Both the position numbers and the translations under genes were made by a program. Under the pieces are notes generated by a model. That model was not told the origin of the DNA. It searched no databases and saw only the letters and a program-made list of their open reading frames with translations. Shown here piece after piece: positions 17,688 to 25,874 of a stretch of DNA of 57,266 nucleotides; within the stretch, counting starts at the first letter, position 1, and each line of letters opens with the position of its first letter. This DNA comes from Peptococcaceae bacterium (GTDB lineage Bacteria; Bacillota; Desulfitobacteriia; Desulfitobacteriales; Syntrophobotulaceae). The DNA lies in NCBI GenBank assembly GCA_012517475.1, contig JAAYUV010000056.1:1-57266 (forward strand). Direction: 5' to 3'.

Positions 17688-18839
17688 TTACTTTTTATAT
17701 TTTTTCAGAATCTCTCTGCCTGCGATATGAACCATGATTTGGTCTGTTCCGCCTGCAATCTGCCATCCTCTGGCATCCTGCCAAGCCCGTGATACACGGG
17801 TTTCAGTGGTATAACCCAAACCGCCGAAGATTTGAATGGCATCCGAGCAGACTTCGGTACCGGTCATACCGCAATAACGTTTGACCAAGGCAGACTCAAG
17901 CTTGATCGGAAGACCATTATCATGTCTCCAGGTAGCTTCATAGAGCAGGTTGTGCATATTCTTGATTTTGATTTCCATGTCGGTGAGCATTTGTTGAATC
18001 ATTTGCTGGCTGCCTATCGGTTTTCCAAACTGGATTCTTTCATTGGCATAAGCGGCAGCATCATCCATGGCTGCTTTGGCCAGACCAAGAGATTGTGCAG
18101 CAATGAGCAGACGTTCTACTTCAAAGTTTTTCATCAGCTGAAGGAAACCTTTATTTCTTTCACCGACGAGAGCACTTTCATCAATTTCTACATTGTCCAG
18201 GTACATTTCGCAGAAAGTAGTACTGGTCTGACCAATCTTGTGAAGCTGAGAAAATTTCACACCAGGTGTATCAGCCGGGAATAAATACATTGACATGTTT
18301 TTATTGGTTAACTCCGGCGACTCTTCTTTACAGACTACAAGTGTCCAAGGTGCTACATTTCCGTGAGTAACCCAAGTTTTTGCCCCGTTTAGATACACTT
18401 TCCCGTTCTTATGGGTAGCTACGGTGGTCATGGAACTGTTGTCCGATCCGGCTTGGGGTTCCGATATGGCTAAGGAAAATGCGGGTTTGCCGGTCTGTCT
18501 GTAAATCTCCATCGTCGTAGTGATCTGGTCCGGTCTGCCAAACTCAACCATATCATACATATTTAGAATGTTGGACATGAACGGGAATACTGCGGCTCCC
18601 TGTCTGGATAGCTCTTCACCTACGAGCATTAAAGTGGTCACATCTGCCGGAGTACCGCCATATTCTTCAGGAATCCCTAAGAAACCAAAACCTGCTTCAA
18701 TAAATGCCTTGGAGAATTTTTCAGAAACAGCGCCTTCTTTATAGAAAGTCTTGATATCTTCTTCGGTCACTTCTCTGGACATGAATTCTCTAAGGCTTTC
18801 CACTAATAATTCTTGCTCTTCGGTAAATTTAAAATCCAT
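17688..18839 (-). CDS. acyl-CoA dehydrogenase, CaiA-like
   Basis: The 383-aa flavoprotein has acyl-CoA dehydrogenase signatures: PEEYGGTPADVTTLMLVGEELSR, FSLAISEPQAGSDNSSMTTVA, NGAKTWVTHGN, the Gln-rich FAD contact AYANERIQFGKPIGSQQ, and DAIQIFGGLGYTTETRVSRAWQDAR. The C-terminal position that holds the catalytic Glu in YEGT-type enzymes reads IAGGT here, so Gly replaces Glu. Some family members place the base on another helix. The ATG at 18839 has AGGAG seven bases upstream, and the ATG two codons earlier is too close. Beside etfBA-fixCX it probably acts as an enoyl-CoA reductase, as CaiA does. Confidence 0.9.
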   Translation of the reverse strand: MDFKFTEEQELLVESLREFMSREVTEEDIKTFYKEGAVSEKFSKAFIEAGFGFLGIPEEYGGTPADVTTLMLVGEELSRQGAAVFPFMSNILNMYDMVEFGRPDQITTTMEIYRQTGKPAFSLAISEPQAGSDNSSMTTVATHKNGKVYLNGAKTWVTHGNVAPWTLVVCKEESPELTNKNMSMYLFPADTPGVKFSQLHKIGQTSTTFCEMYLDNVEIDESALVGERNKGFLQLMKNFEVERLLIAAQSLGLAKAAMDDAAAYANERIQFGKPIGSQQMIQQMLTDMEIKIKNMHNLLYEATWRHDNGLPIKLESALVKRYCGMTGTEVCSDAIQIFGGLGYTTETRVSRAWQDARGWQIAGGTDQIMVHIAGREILKKYKK

Positions 18840-18954
18840 TTTCATTCTCCTTTTTGTTTAATGTTGCTATGACAGCAATGGCCATTCAATTTGGAATAGG
18901 TGCTCCCCTCTCAGATACACCATGAAGATGTTGTATCTGAAGGGGAAATCATGA

Positions 18955-20019
18955 TTAATTGTGTTCGCCAAGTTTAGAATAGGGATTAGCAAAATCTAAA
19001 AATGATTTTCCTTGATTGTAGCGAGTTGCCACATAATCGAGGCCCCATTTATGCTCAATGAAATGTCTTTCTTGAAAAACGGCTTGATCTTTTAATTCAC
19101 TGGTTTCAAGCACGGGAGTCATACAGCAGTCAACTTTTTTGGAGAAGTCTGTCCATTCACTGAAAGTTCGGGATTTGAAAAGCTCAATCATCTCTTTATA
19201 GTAAGGGTTTCCGGGAAGGGGTTGGGTCTTGTGACCTGGAATGAGATCCTCCCTTTCAACACCTTGACAGAAATTTCTCCAAAATTTATCCTCGATGGCC
19301 CCTATCGTCATGTAACGCTGATCCTTCGTCTCATAAATGTAGTAAGCGATTCCGTGATCGTTGATCCCATGCTCTTCTCCGGTAGCAGATTGATGTGAGA
19401 CGTGAAGTCCCATCCAGGAAAGCATCGTTTCTGTCATTGAAACATCCAGATAAACACTTTTCCCGGTTCTTTCCCGCTGGACCAAGCCAGCTAGAATCTC
19501 TTCACTGGCAACAACACCCCCTAACAAATCAGCCATCGCAATGTTAGGTTTGATGGGCCTTCCTTGGGCATCTGTCAATTGCGCCAAGACCCCGCTTAAG
19601 GCCATATAGTTCAAATCATGTCCTCCCAAGTGGGAGATGCTTGTGTTTTGGCCGAAACCTGACAGAGAACAATAGACAAGGGATGGATTGATCTGAATCA
19701 AACTGTCATAATCAATACCCAGTTTTTTGGGCACACCCGGCCGAAAGCTTTCGATAACCACATCAGCTTTACGAATCAATTCTAAGGCCTTTTGAAGCTG
19801 GTCTTTTTGCTTTAAGTCAAGGACTACGCTTTTCTTGCCTCGGCTCTGAGAACGAAAGATACAGCCTTCTGCTCCGTCAATCGTATCCATAAAGCGGGCC
19901 GGATCACCTGTCGGTTCTTCGATCTTGATTACCTCCGCTCCGCGTTCAGCTAAACGCAAGGTGGCAAACGGACCAGGAAAGTAACGCGTGAAATCGACTA
20001 TCTTTATTCCGGAAAGCAA
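18955..20019 (-). CDS. type III CoA-transferase / alpha-methylacyl-CoA racemase-like
   Basis: The 354-aa protein of the CaiB/BaiF family shows MLSGIKIVDFTRYFPGPFATLRLAERGAEVIKIE, SLVYCSLSGFGQ, and GHDLNYMALSG with Asp164 in AMADLLGG. The GHDLNYMALSG segment resembles alpha-methylacyl-CoA racemases (His and Asp catalytic) more than the CoA-transferase at 4856. It may therefore epimerise a 2-methylacyl-CoA rather than transfer CoA. The start is TTG at 20019, with GGAGG seven bases upstream. It follows the MFS gene by 20 bases and precedes the acyl-CoA dehydrogenase by 115 bases, all in one operon direction. Confidence 0.88.
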   Translation of the reverse strand: MLSGIKIVDFTRYFPGPFATLRLAERGAEVIKIEEPTGDPARFMDTIDGAEGCIFRSQSRGKKSVVLDLKQKDQLQKALELIRKADVVIESFRPGVPKKLGIDYDSLIQINPSLVYCSLSGFGQNTSISHLGGHDLNYMALSGVLAQLTDAQGRPIKPNIAMADLLGGVVASEEILAGLVQRERTGKSVYLDVSMTETMLSWMGLHVSHQSATGEEHGINDHGIAYYIYETKDQRYMTIGAIEDKFWRNFCQGVEREDLIPGHKTQPLPGNPYYKEMIELFKSRTFSEWTDFSKKVDCCMTPVLETSELKDQAVFQERHFIEHKWGLDYVATRYNQGKSFLDFANPYSKLGEHN

Positions 20020-20039
20020 ATCTATTCCTCCAGTAAAAG

Positions 20040-21314
20040 TTACTTCTGGGCAGCAGCTTGTTCAGCAGTCAAATGCGGAAGGCTTTTGCCGCGTTTCAGA
20101 ACCGCCAAACCGCAGGCTAGGGATACGGCCATCAGTGCTACGGAGGTAATAAAGACATAGGCATAGTTATTGGTTGCATCAACAATAAAGCCCCAGGCTG
20201 AAGATCCGATGGTTGAACTGAAAGATAATGCCATGGATATGTTACTGATGATCTGCCCGTATTCTCTTGCACCAAAGGCTTCTTTAATTACCAAAGGTAT
20301 TACAACGCTATTGACTGAGTTAGCGAAGGCATATAAGAATGCTCCACCCATAAGGAATAAAGGATTAACCGGCCCAAGGAAGTACAGGGCAAGTATCCCG
20401 AGTATGCAGCCTCCCTGGCCAAGAGTTAAAGCTGTCTTAACGCTTTTATCGGCTACTGCCCCAAGGAAGAATTTTCCGATCATATTGCCGAACATGCTGG
20501 CAGATGCAGCTGTTGCTCCTACTGTCAGGGCGAGTCCCAAAGAGGTTGAGTACACGGGAATGTAGAAGTTGATATTGGTAACAAAAGCATTACAGAAGGC
20601 AAAAAGAAGCGCGATATAGAAAACCACCGTTTTAATGACAAAAGATCTTGAAACACCTGTTAGATTAAGATTAACTGCAGTTTGAGTTTCCCCCGTATCG
20701 CCATAAGGTTTCAACCCCATATCACTTGGGTGATTTCTGATTAACAAAGCGCAAGGAACACCGATGACTAAAGTTACGATGGCATAAACCATATAACCTT
20801 GCTGCCAGCCGGAGTTTGTGATAATTTGACCCGCAATCGGGTTAAATATGATTGCGCCAACACCGGTGAAGGCTGAAGCAATTCCAATGAAAAATCCTGC
20901 CTTGGCTTTGAACCAACGGGGAATCATTGTCGGTGCTAAAAGGTAGAGAACAAAGGCTTGGCAGAAACCCATCATAGCGCCTGCAATATAAAACATCCAA
21001 ACTGCTGTTGACTGTGACATTAAAAAGAATGCTGCAGCATTAATGATGACGCACGCCAGCAAAATCTTGCGGGCGCTGTATTTGGCATACCACGAACCTG
21101 CAAAGGTAAGGGTTATGGTACAAACCAGCAAGAGTATGGACATATAAAGAGCAAAAGTTCCTTTACCAACACCTAATGCTTTACTAACAGGTCCATAAAA
21201 AACCCCTGCTGCATTAAAGGTTAACGCTGCGACCGTGCCTAATATTCCACAGCAGGCAACTGCAATCACAAAAGCATAATGAAAACCACCAGTTTTGGCA
21301 GTATCTGTACTCAT
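20040..21314 (-). CDS. MFS transporter, oxalate/formate antiporter (OFA)-like, operon head
   Basis: The 424-aa membrane protein has about twelve helices and the same OFA-type motifs as the carrier at 8678-9997: LTFNAAGVFYGPVSKALG, KYSARKILL, APTMIPRWFKAKAGFFIG, FTGVGAIIFNPIAGQII and IRNHPSDMGLKPYG. GGAGGG lies six bases before the ATG. As first gene after the sigma54 promoter at 21491 it is the dedicated carrier of the acyl-CoA operon. The two carriers may serve substrate and product, or be isoforms. Strong sequence kinship points to local duplication and divergence. Confidence 0.9.
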   Translation of the reverse strand: MSTDTAKTGGFHYAFVIAVACCGILGTVAALTFNAAGVFYGPVSKALGVGKGTFALYMSILLLVCTITLTFAGSWYAKYSARKILLACVIINAAAFFLMSQSTAVWMFYIAGAMMGFCQAFVLYLLAPTMIPRWFKAKAGFFIGIASAFTGVGAIIFNPIAGQIITNSGWQQGYMVYAIVTLVIGVPCALLIRNHPSDMGLKPYGDTGETQTAVNLNLTGVSRSFVIKTVVFYIALLFAFCNAFVTNINFYIPVYSTSLGLALTVGATAASASMFGNMIGKFFLGAVADKSVKTALTLGQGGCILGILALYFLGPVNPLFLMGGAFLYAFANSVNSVVIPLVIKEAFGAREYGQIISNISMALSFSSTIGSSAWGFIVDATNNYAYVFITSVALMAVSLACGLAVLKRGKSLPHLTAEQAAAQK

Positions 21315-21490
21315 TGTATTCCCTCCAAAATTGAAAATATAAACTACTAATCACTTATAAGTTCAAATAGATAATTTATAATAAGTTCTCCGGGTTTTGA
21401 CCTCCTTCCTAATCACTTTTCATCTTTTCATAGATGACTAACGTTCAAAACCTCCTTCTTACAGTCTTTTTCCTTTCAAGTTTTCTTAAG

Positions 21491-21507
21491 AGCAACTTTT
21501 ATGCCAA
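21491..21507 (-). promoter_or_regulatory. sigma54 (-24/-12) promoter of the MFS-CoA-transferase-dehydrogenase operon
   Basis: On the minus strand the sequence is TTGGCATAAAAGTTGCT, with the invariant GG and GC of sigma54 promoters and the same TTGGCAT block as the sites at 4621 and 8398. It lies about 180 bases before the MFS start. The rest of the 21315-21824 gap holds only the terminator of the neighbouring cupin unit and AT-rich sequence, with TGTA-containing stretches near 21550-21600 that might bind the activator. Confidence 0.8.
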
Positions 21508-21648
21508 CAAAAAAACTCAGAAAAAATCATAATTTCCATATTGGTGTGTACAGAAATGATCAGAAATTGTATGGTATTGTTTTGTTTTTTATGTACAACG
21601 AATCACAAGCTATGAACTAATATCAAAAATTGAACTTCCTTGTAATAA

Positions 21649-21702
21649 AGTAAGAGCCCCAATAATAGAAGGATTTCTATCAAAGGAACTCTTACTCTTT
21701 TA
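21649..21702 (-). terminator. intrinsic terminator after the cupin gene
   Basis: AGTAAGAG (21649-21656) pairs with CTCTTACT (21689-21696). On the minus strand the stem is followed by TTATTA. It separates the MerR/flavodoxin/cupin unit from the acyl-CoA operon. Confidence 0.6.
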
Positions 21703-21824
21703 GTGAAACCTATTTTATAAATCAGAGAAACTACCATTTCCCTATTCATATAAGTTTACGCAGTCAGGTTTAATGGATATCTTTAACTTACGGTATTCAG
21801 ATAATATCGTTTTGGAATCTCATA

Positions 21825-22241
21825 TTATTTCAAATTGGTATATTCTTCATCCGTGACGGGTTCCAGCCATTCGGCGTCTCCCTTTTGGGCATTCGTCGTT
21901 ATTCCGATATGTGTAAACCAGCTATCAGGTGCAGCACCATGCCAATGTTTTACATCCGGAAGAATCTTAACCACATCCCCTTCGTGAAGCACCTGTACCG
22001 GCTTGCCTTCTTCCTGATAATACCCTTTGCCGCCGGTAACAAGCAGTAGTTGGCCGCCTGGATGTTTATGCCAATTATTTCTTGCACCTGGTTCAAAAGT
22101 TACATTATATATCGGGCAATTAAAGGTACTGTCATTAGAAACCAGCATTTCAAGCCATGCTGTCCCTATAAAATAGTTATTTGTAATTTTTTGACCTTTC
22201 GGGAAGATTACACTATTACTTAAATTATTTGATTTATCCAT
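21825..22241 (-). CDS. cupin domain protein
   Basis: The 138-aa single-domain cupin has NNWHKHPGGQLLLVTGGKGYYQEEG as cupin motif 1 and LHEGDVVKILPDVKHWHGAAPDS as motif 2. The metal-binding His-x-His, Gln and distal His are present. Small cupins of this type are often found with carboxymuconolactone-decarboxylase-like proteins or in aldehyde and redox-stress operons. The activity is unknown. The gene follows the flavodoxin gene by 48 bases and is probably cotranscribed with it and merR. AAGGAG precedes the ATG. A TTGAAGTGCACTTGAAG stretch just upstream resembles a degenerate MerR site. Confidence 0.88.
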   Translation of the reverse strand: MDKSNNLSNSVIFPKGQKITNNYFIGTAWLEMLVSNDSTFNCPIYNVTFEPGARNNWHKHPGGQLLLVTGGKGYYQEEGKPVQVLHEGDVVKILPDVKHWHGAAPDSWFTHIGITTNAQKGDAEWLEPVTDEEYTNLK

Positions 22242-22289
22242 TTTGTATTCTCCTTTTTAATAACTTGAAGTGCACTTGAAGTGCTAACC

Positions 22290-22830
22290 CTATACGTTCT
22301 TGCCCATCTCATAAGCTTGTTTCATTGCCGGAAGTCCTTTAATGTCTCCCTTATTCCAGGCACCGGTTCCATAGACAATTCCCTTTTCTTTTGCCCCGCT
22401 AAGGCAGGAAGTAAATCCTCTGAATCCTTCTATTGTCCTTTCCATTGCCTGTTTTCTGCTGTTTGCGGCAGTCACAATGAAATATATCTCCTTGCTGCTG
22501 ATTTCGGTATACCGGGAATAAGTTCTGTCAATCAGCGTTTTCATCTGTGCGTCCATGGTATAAAAATAAACAGGTGTTGCCATGACAATTACGTCAGCTG
22601 CTATCATTTTCTCCAGGACCTCAGCCATGTCATCTTTCTGTACACAGCTGCCGCCATTTCTTTTACAGCCATCGCAGGCCACACAATAATTGATTTTTTT
22701 ATCTCTTATAAAAATTATCTCTGTTTGATTGCCTGCTTCTTTTGCTCCAAGCATAAACTGGTCGCATAATAGGTCGGTATTCCCGCCTTTCCTCGGGTCT
22801 GGCGGACAGTACCAATACTTTTTTCCCCAT
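22290..22830 (-). pseudogene. flavodoxin-fold NADPH-dependent FMN reductase / iron-sulfur flavoprotein, frameshifted
   Basis: The gene starts at ATG 22830 (GGAGG nine bases upstream) as MGKKVLVLSA and should go on SPRKGGNTDLLCDQFMLGAKEAGN, the FMN phosphate loop. The second part is in another frame. Removing one base, T at 22798 on the plus strand, restores it. The intact remainder has CVACDGCKRNGGSCVQKDDM and ATPVYFYTMDAQMKTLIDRTYSR, typical of Isf/WrbA-related flavoproteins of about 180 aa. Translation as written gives no FMN loop, so the product is dead unless this is a base-call error. It follows merR by four bases and belongs to its unit. Confidence 0.8.
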
Positions 22831-22834
22831 AAAA

Positions 22835-23221
22835 CTAATCCTCCGATTTTTTCAACTCGTTTTCTATTGGAATGATGGCTTGTTCATAACGTTCGATTTT
22901 ACAATTCAGGCGTTCCAGCGTTTTCTGCATATCTTCCATTCTTGCAATCAACTGATCACGCTGCTCGGTCAAAAGTTTTTTTCTGGCATCTATGGTCGCA
23001 TCCCCCTGTTGAAACAGTCCAACATATTCAATCAATACTTCAATCGGAAGACCTGCATTTCGCATGCATTTGATAAATTCGATCCACTTACAGTCTTCTT
23101 CCGTATAATCCCTGATTCCGCCTTTATTGCGGTTCACACTCGGAATCAATCCGATACGTTCATAATAACGGAGCGTATCCTGCGAAAGGTCGAACTTTTT
23201 ACTCACTTCTGTAATTGTCAT
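22835..23221 (-). CDS. MerR-family transcriptional regulator, AdhR-like
   Basis: The 128-aa protein has the N-terminal MerR winged helix (TITEVSKKFDLSQDTLRYYERIGLIPSVNRNKGGIRDYTEEDCKWIEFIKCMRNAGLPIE) and a long C-terminal dimerisation coil. It has no cysteine cluster for metal, which places it with the AdhR/YfmP-like aldehyde- or electrophile-responsive branch rather than with metal sensors. Its own promoter and those of the alcohol dehydrogenase and aldo/keto reductase nearby carry the same dyad in a 19-bp spacer, so autoregulation and control of these genes is strongly suggested. Confidence 0.93.
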   Translation of the reverse strand: MTITEVSKKFDLSQDTLRYYERIGLIPSVNRNKGGIRDYTEEDCKWIEFIKCMRNAGLPIEVLIEYVGLFQQGDATIDARKKLLTEQRDQLIARMEDMQKTLERLNCKIERYEQAIIPIENELKKSED

Positions 23222-23245
23222 ACAATTTTACCTCCTCTTATTTAT

Positions 23246-23276
23246 ACCGTAACACTTGAAGTTAACTCTAAGTCAA
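23246..23276 (-). promoter_or_regulatory. MerR-type promoter of merR (19-bp spacer)
   Basis: On the minus strand TTGACT and TACGGT are separated by 19 bases, with the dyad AGAGTTAACTTC in the spacer. The stretched spacer and central dyad are the hallmark of MerR-activated promoters. Related copies are at 24564 and 26532. Confidence 0.7.
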
Positions 23277-23279
23277 GAG

Positions 23280-23319
23280 TTTTTAAATAGCAGCACGAAT
23301 CCATGCTGCTATTTAAAAA
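23280..23319 (-). terminator. intrinsic terminator after the alcohol dehydrogenase gene
   Basis: A perfect 16-bp stem, TTTTTAAATAGCAGCA (23280-23295) with TGCTGCTATTTAAAAA (23304-23319), ends the alcohol dehydrogenase transcript just before the merR promoter begins. Confidence 0.8.
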
Positions 23320-23359
23320 TCGGTGTGTTAAGTTTGCCACATTCAGTCTGGGATAAAAA

Positions 23360-24529
23360 TTACAGTGCTCTTTCAAGAATCTTTTGGCTTATATCCAATG
23401 TAAGATCCTGAGTTTCCGAAAGTGCTGTCAACCCATGGGCCTTCAGCTGTTCTACGATAACCGGTATTCTGTCGGCTCCAACGCCATATTGAGACAGACG
23501 AGTCTTAACGCCAAGACTTTCAAAGAATTCTCTGGTTTTCTGAATTGCCGCATCTATCTTTTCATCTTGGCTGCCACTGTCGATATGCCATACACGTTCT
23601 GCGTATTGCAGAAGTTTCGCGCGTTTTTGCTCGCGTCTTACCTCGAGTAATGCCGGCAATACAATCGCTAACGTCTGTCCGTGATCAATACCGAATAATG
23701 CGGTGAGTTCATGTCCGATCATATGAACCGCCCAATCCTGCGGAACCCCTGCACCGACGATTCCGTTTAAGGCAACAGTAGCAGACCAAACAAGATTGGC
23801 ACGTGCATCATAATTTTCGGGTTCAGCAATTGTCGTTTCACTGATTTCAATCAATGTTTGTAAAATACCCTCCGCGATCCGGTCCTGCAGTTTAGCATCC
23901 ACAGGGTAGGTAAGGTATTGCTCGGTTGTATGCACAAAAGTATCAATCACACCGTTAGCAACCTGAATCTTGGGAAGCGTAAAAGTAATGGTCGGATCTA
24001 ATATGGAGAATTTAGGAAAAGTCAGTGGACTCATAACGGGGAATTTCCCGTGTTCATAACTGATTACCGCTCCGCTGTTCATTTCAGATCCAGTTGCGGG
24101 CAGAGTAAGCACCGTACCGATTGGAACTACTTTATTACCTACTACTTCAGAAGTAATAGGCGTAAAGCCATACTTCAACAGGTCACGCGAATCTCCTTGA
24201 TAGGAAGAAGCAAGTGTTATAAATTTAGTCCCGTCAATAACAGAACCACCGCCAACAGCAAGCAAAAAATCAATATTCTCCTTGCGTACAATTTCTACAG
24301 CTTTTACCAGTGTTTCGTAACGGGGATTCGGCTCGATTCCGCCGAATTCATAAACTTTCCTGTTCCCGAGTACGGTTTTCACCTTGTCGATAAGGCCGCT
24401 CTTTACGGCGCTTCCTCCTCCATAGGTGATTAAGACAGTAGCATCGGCCGGGACAAACTTATCAATGCTATCAAGTCTGTCTTTACCGAAAAAAATACGT
24501 GTCGGATTATAAAAATCAAAGTTTAGCAT
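23360..24529 (-). CDS. iron-containing alcohol dehydrogenase, YqhD/BDH-like
   Basis: The 389-aa group III alcohol dehydrogenase has NPTRIFFGKDRLD, the nucleotide loop YGGGSAVKSGL, AVGGGSVIDGTKFI, and Fe ligands within the HTTEQYLTYP, HMIGHELTALFG and IDHGQTLAIVLP segments. The GGGSVIDGTK sequence is that of YqhD/butanol-dehydrogenase enzymes, NADPH-dependent reducers of many aldehydes. The start at 24529 has GGGGAGG about eight bases upstream. The longer frame to 24604 overlaps the -10 and -35 boxes and is rejected. Its strong MerR-type promoter suggests induction by aldehydes or electrophiles, and the role is probably detoxification or fermentation of aldehydes. Confidence 0.93.
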   Translation of the reverse strand: MLNFDFYNPTRIFFGKDRLDSIDKFVPADATVLITYGGGSAVKSGLIDKVKTVLGNRKVYEFGGIEPNPRYETLVKAVEIVRKENIDFLLAVGGGSVIDGTKFITLASSYQGDSRDLLKYGFTPITSEVVGNKVVPIGTVLTLPATGSEMNSGAVISYEHGKFPVMSPLTFPKFSILDPTITFTLPKIQVANGVIDTFVHTTEQYLTYPVDAKLQDRIAEGILQTLIEISETTIAEPENYDARANLVWSATVALNGIVGAGVPQDWAVHMIGHELTALFGIDHGQTLAIVLPALLEVRREQKRAKLLQYAERVWHIDSGSQDEKIDAAIQKTREFFESLGVKTRLSQYGVGADRIPVIVEQLKAHGLTALSETQDLTLDISQKILERAL

Positions 24530-24563
24530 AATAGAACCTCCCCGTATAATATTTTCGAATTGA

Positions 24564-24594
24564 ATTATAAGGCCTGGAGTTAACTCCAAGTCAA
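24564..24594 (-). promoter_or_regulatory. MerR-type promoter of the alcohol dehydrogenase gene (19-bp spacer)
   Basis: On the minus strand TTGACT (24589-24594) and a perfect TATAAT (24564-24569) lie 19 bases apart, with the dyad TGGAGTTAACTCCA between them. It is the best of the three matching promoters. Confidence 0.85.
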
Positions 24595-24641
24595 GTGTTT
24601 TCAAAAACTTTTAGTGTGGGTTGATGAATGATTGTACACCC

Positions 24642-25778
24642 TTATTTTGTCGGTAATGATAATCCATCAAATGTTTTAGAAACATCTTTTAAATGTTCTG
24701 TTATCTTCAGGTGCTGAGGACATGCTTTTTCACATTGTTTACAGCCGGTACAATCACCGGCCTTTCCATGCGTGGATGCAAGGTTCAGATAATAAACAAA
24801 CTGACTGGAAAGATTGTCGCATATGGCACGCTTGGCGCTGTTATATAAGGCAAAATAATCCGGGATGGCAATGTTCTGCGGACAGCCCGCTTCACAATAT
24901 CTGCAAGTCGTACAAGGAACAGCGGTATTTTCATTGATAATATCAATAACCTGATTGATGATCCTGTATTCTTCCTCGTTAAGCGGTTTGAAGTCCGTCA
25001 TATAGGAGGTATTATCAAGGACTTGCTCCGGTGTGGACATACCGCTTAAGACCATGATAACGCCTTCCTGACTGGCCGCAAACCGGAGTGCCCAAGAAGG
25101 GATTGAGGAAGCAGGATTGTATGCTTTCATCAATTCTTCCGCCTTTTCGGGAACTTCGGCAAGGTTTCCGCCCTTACAGGGTTCCATGACAATAATAGGC
25201 ATGTGATGTTTCCTTGCCGCTTCATAGCATCTTCTTGACTGGATACCGGGATTCTCCCAATCAATGTAATTGATTTGCAACTGGACAAAATCCAGTTCAG
25301 GATGAGCCGTTAGAATTTCATCCAGCAATTCCGGCGTGTCATGGAAAGAGATACCCAGGTTTTTTATTTTACCTTCTTTCTTTTTATTCAAAGCAAAACC
25401 GAAAGTATCGTATTTGCATGCCTGCCGGTAAGCACTCACCCCGAGATTGTGGATCAGGTAGTAATCAAAAAATTCCACGCCGCATTTTTCCAATTGTTCA
25501 TTAAAAATTCTTTCCTGGTCTTCCGCCGCTTTTAAAACTCTGGGAGGAAGTTTGGTCGCAAAGGCAAATTCATCCCGGCGATGCCGTTTCACCAAAGCCT
25601 CCCGCATCGCCACTTCACTCTTAGAACTATGATAAACATAGGCCGTGTCGAAGTAAGTAAATCCTCTTTCCAAAAACGTATCGACCATTTTGTTTAATGT
25701 CTCCGTATCAAATGATGTTTGATCATTTTTATCCAGAAGGGGTAATCTCATGCATCCAAAACCTAATTTCTTTTGCAT
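24642..25778 (-). CDS. aldo/keto reductase with C-terminal 4Fe-4S ferredoxin domain
   Basis: The 378-aa protein begins with an aldo/keto reductase barrel: LGFGCMRLPL, FDTAYVYHSSKSEVAMREAL with the catalytic Asp and Tyr, FATKLP with the catalytic Lys, and DYYLIHN with His. It ends with a ferredoxin domain: CTTCRYCEAGCP near residue 285 and CTGCKQCEKACP near 345, hence two 4Fe-4S clusters. This fusion is common in anaerobic Firmicutes and is thought to couple carbonyl reduction to ferredoxin-type electrons. It lies 112 bases downstream of the YqhD-like gene start in the minus-strand series and is followed, after 96 bases, by the remains of a second copy. No own MerR site is seen directly before it. 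Confidence 0.92.
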   Translation of the reverse strand: MQKKLGFGCMRLPLLDKNDQTSFDTETLNKMVDTFLERGFTYFDTAYVYHSSKSEVAMREALVKRHRRDEFAFATKLPPRVLKAAEDQERIFNEQLEKCGVEFFDYYLIHNLGVSAYRQACKYDTFGFALNKKKEGKIKNLGISFHDTPELLDEILTAHPELDFVQLQINYIDWENPGIQSRRCYEAARKHHMPIIVMEPCKGGNLAEVPEKAEELMKAYNPASSIPSWALRFAASQEGVIMVLSGMSTPEQVLDNTSYMTDFKPLNEEEYRIINQVIDIINENTAVPCTTCRYCEAGCPQNIAIPDYFALYNSAKRAICDNLSSQFVYYLNLASTHGKAGDCTGCKQCEKACPQHLKITEHLKDVSKTFDGLSLPTK

Positions 25779-25874
25779 ATTTATCTTTCTCCTTTTTGAT
25801 TCGTTCTATTTCTGGTAATTTACTTTTCACAGCACTAAGCGCTTCTTGTGGTTCATAGATTCCAATTAACTAAT

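Noticed and set aside
22263-22283. TTGAAGTGCACTTGAAG upstream of the cupin gene as a fourth MerR promoter
   Set aside because: It contains related half-sites, but they are arranged as direct repeats, and there is no TTGACT box with a 19-base spacer.
22281-22769. 162-aa plus-strand frame opposite the flavodoxin gene
   Set aside because: It is the antisense shadow of a clearly recognisable flavoprotein and has no family features.
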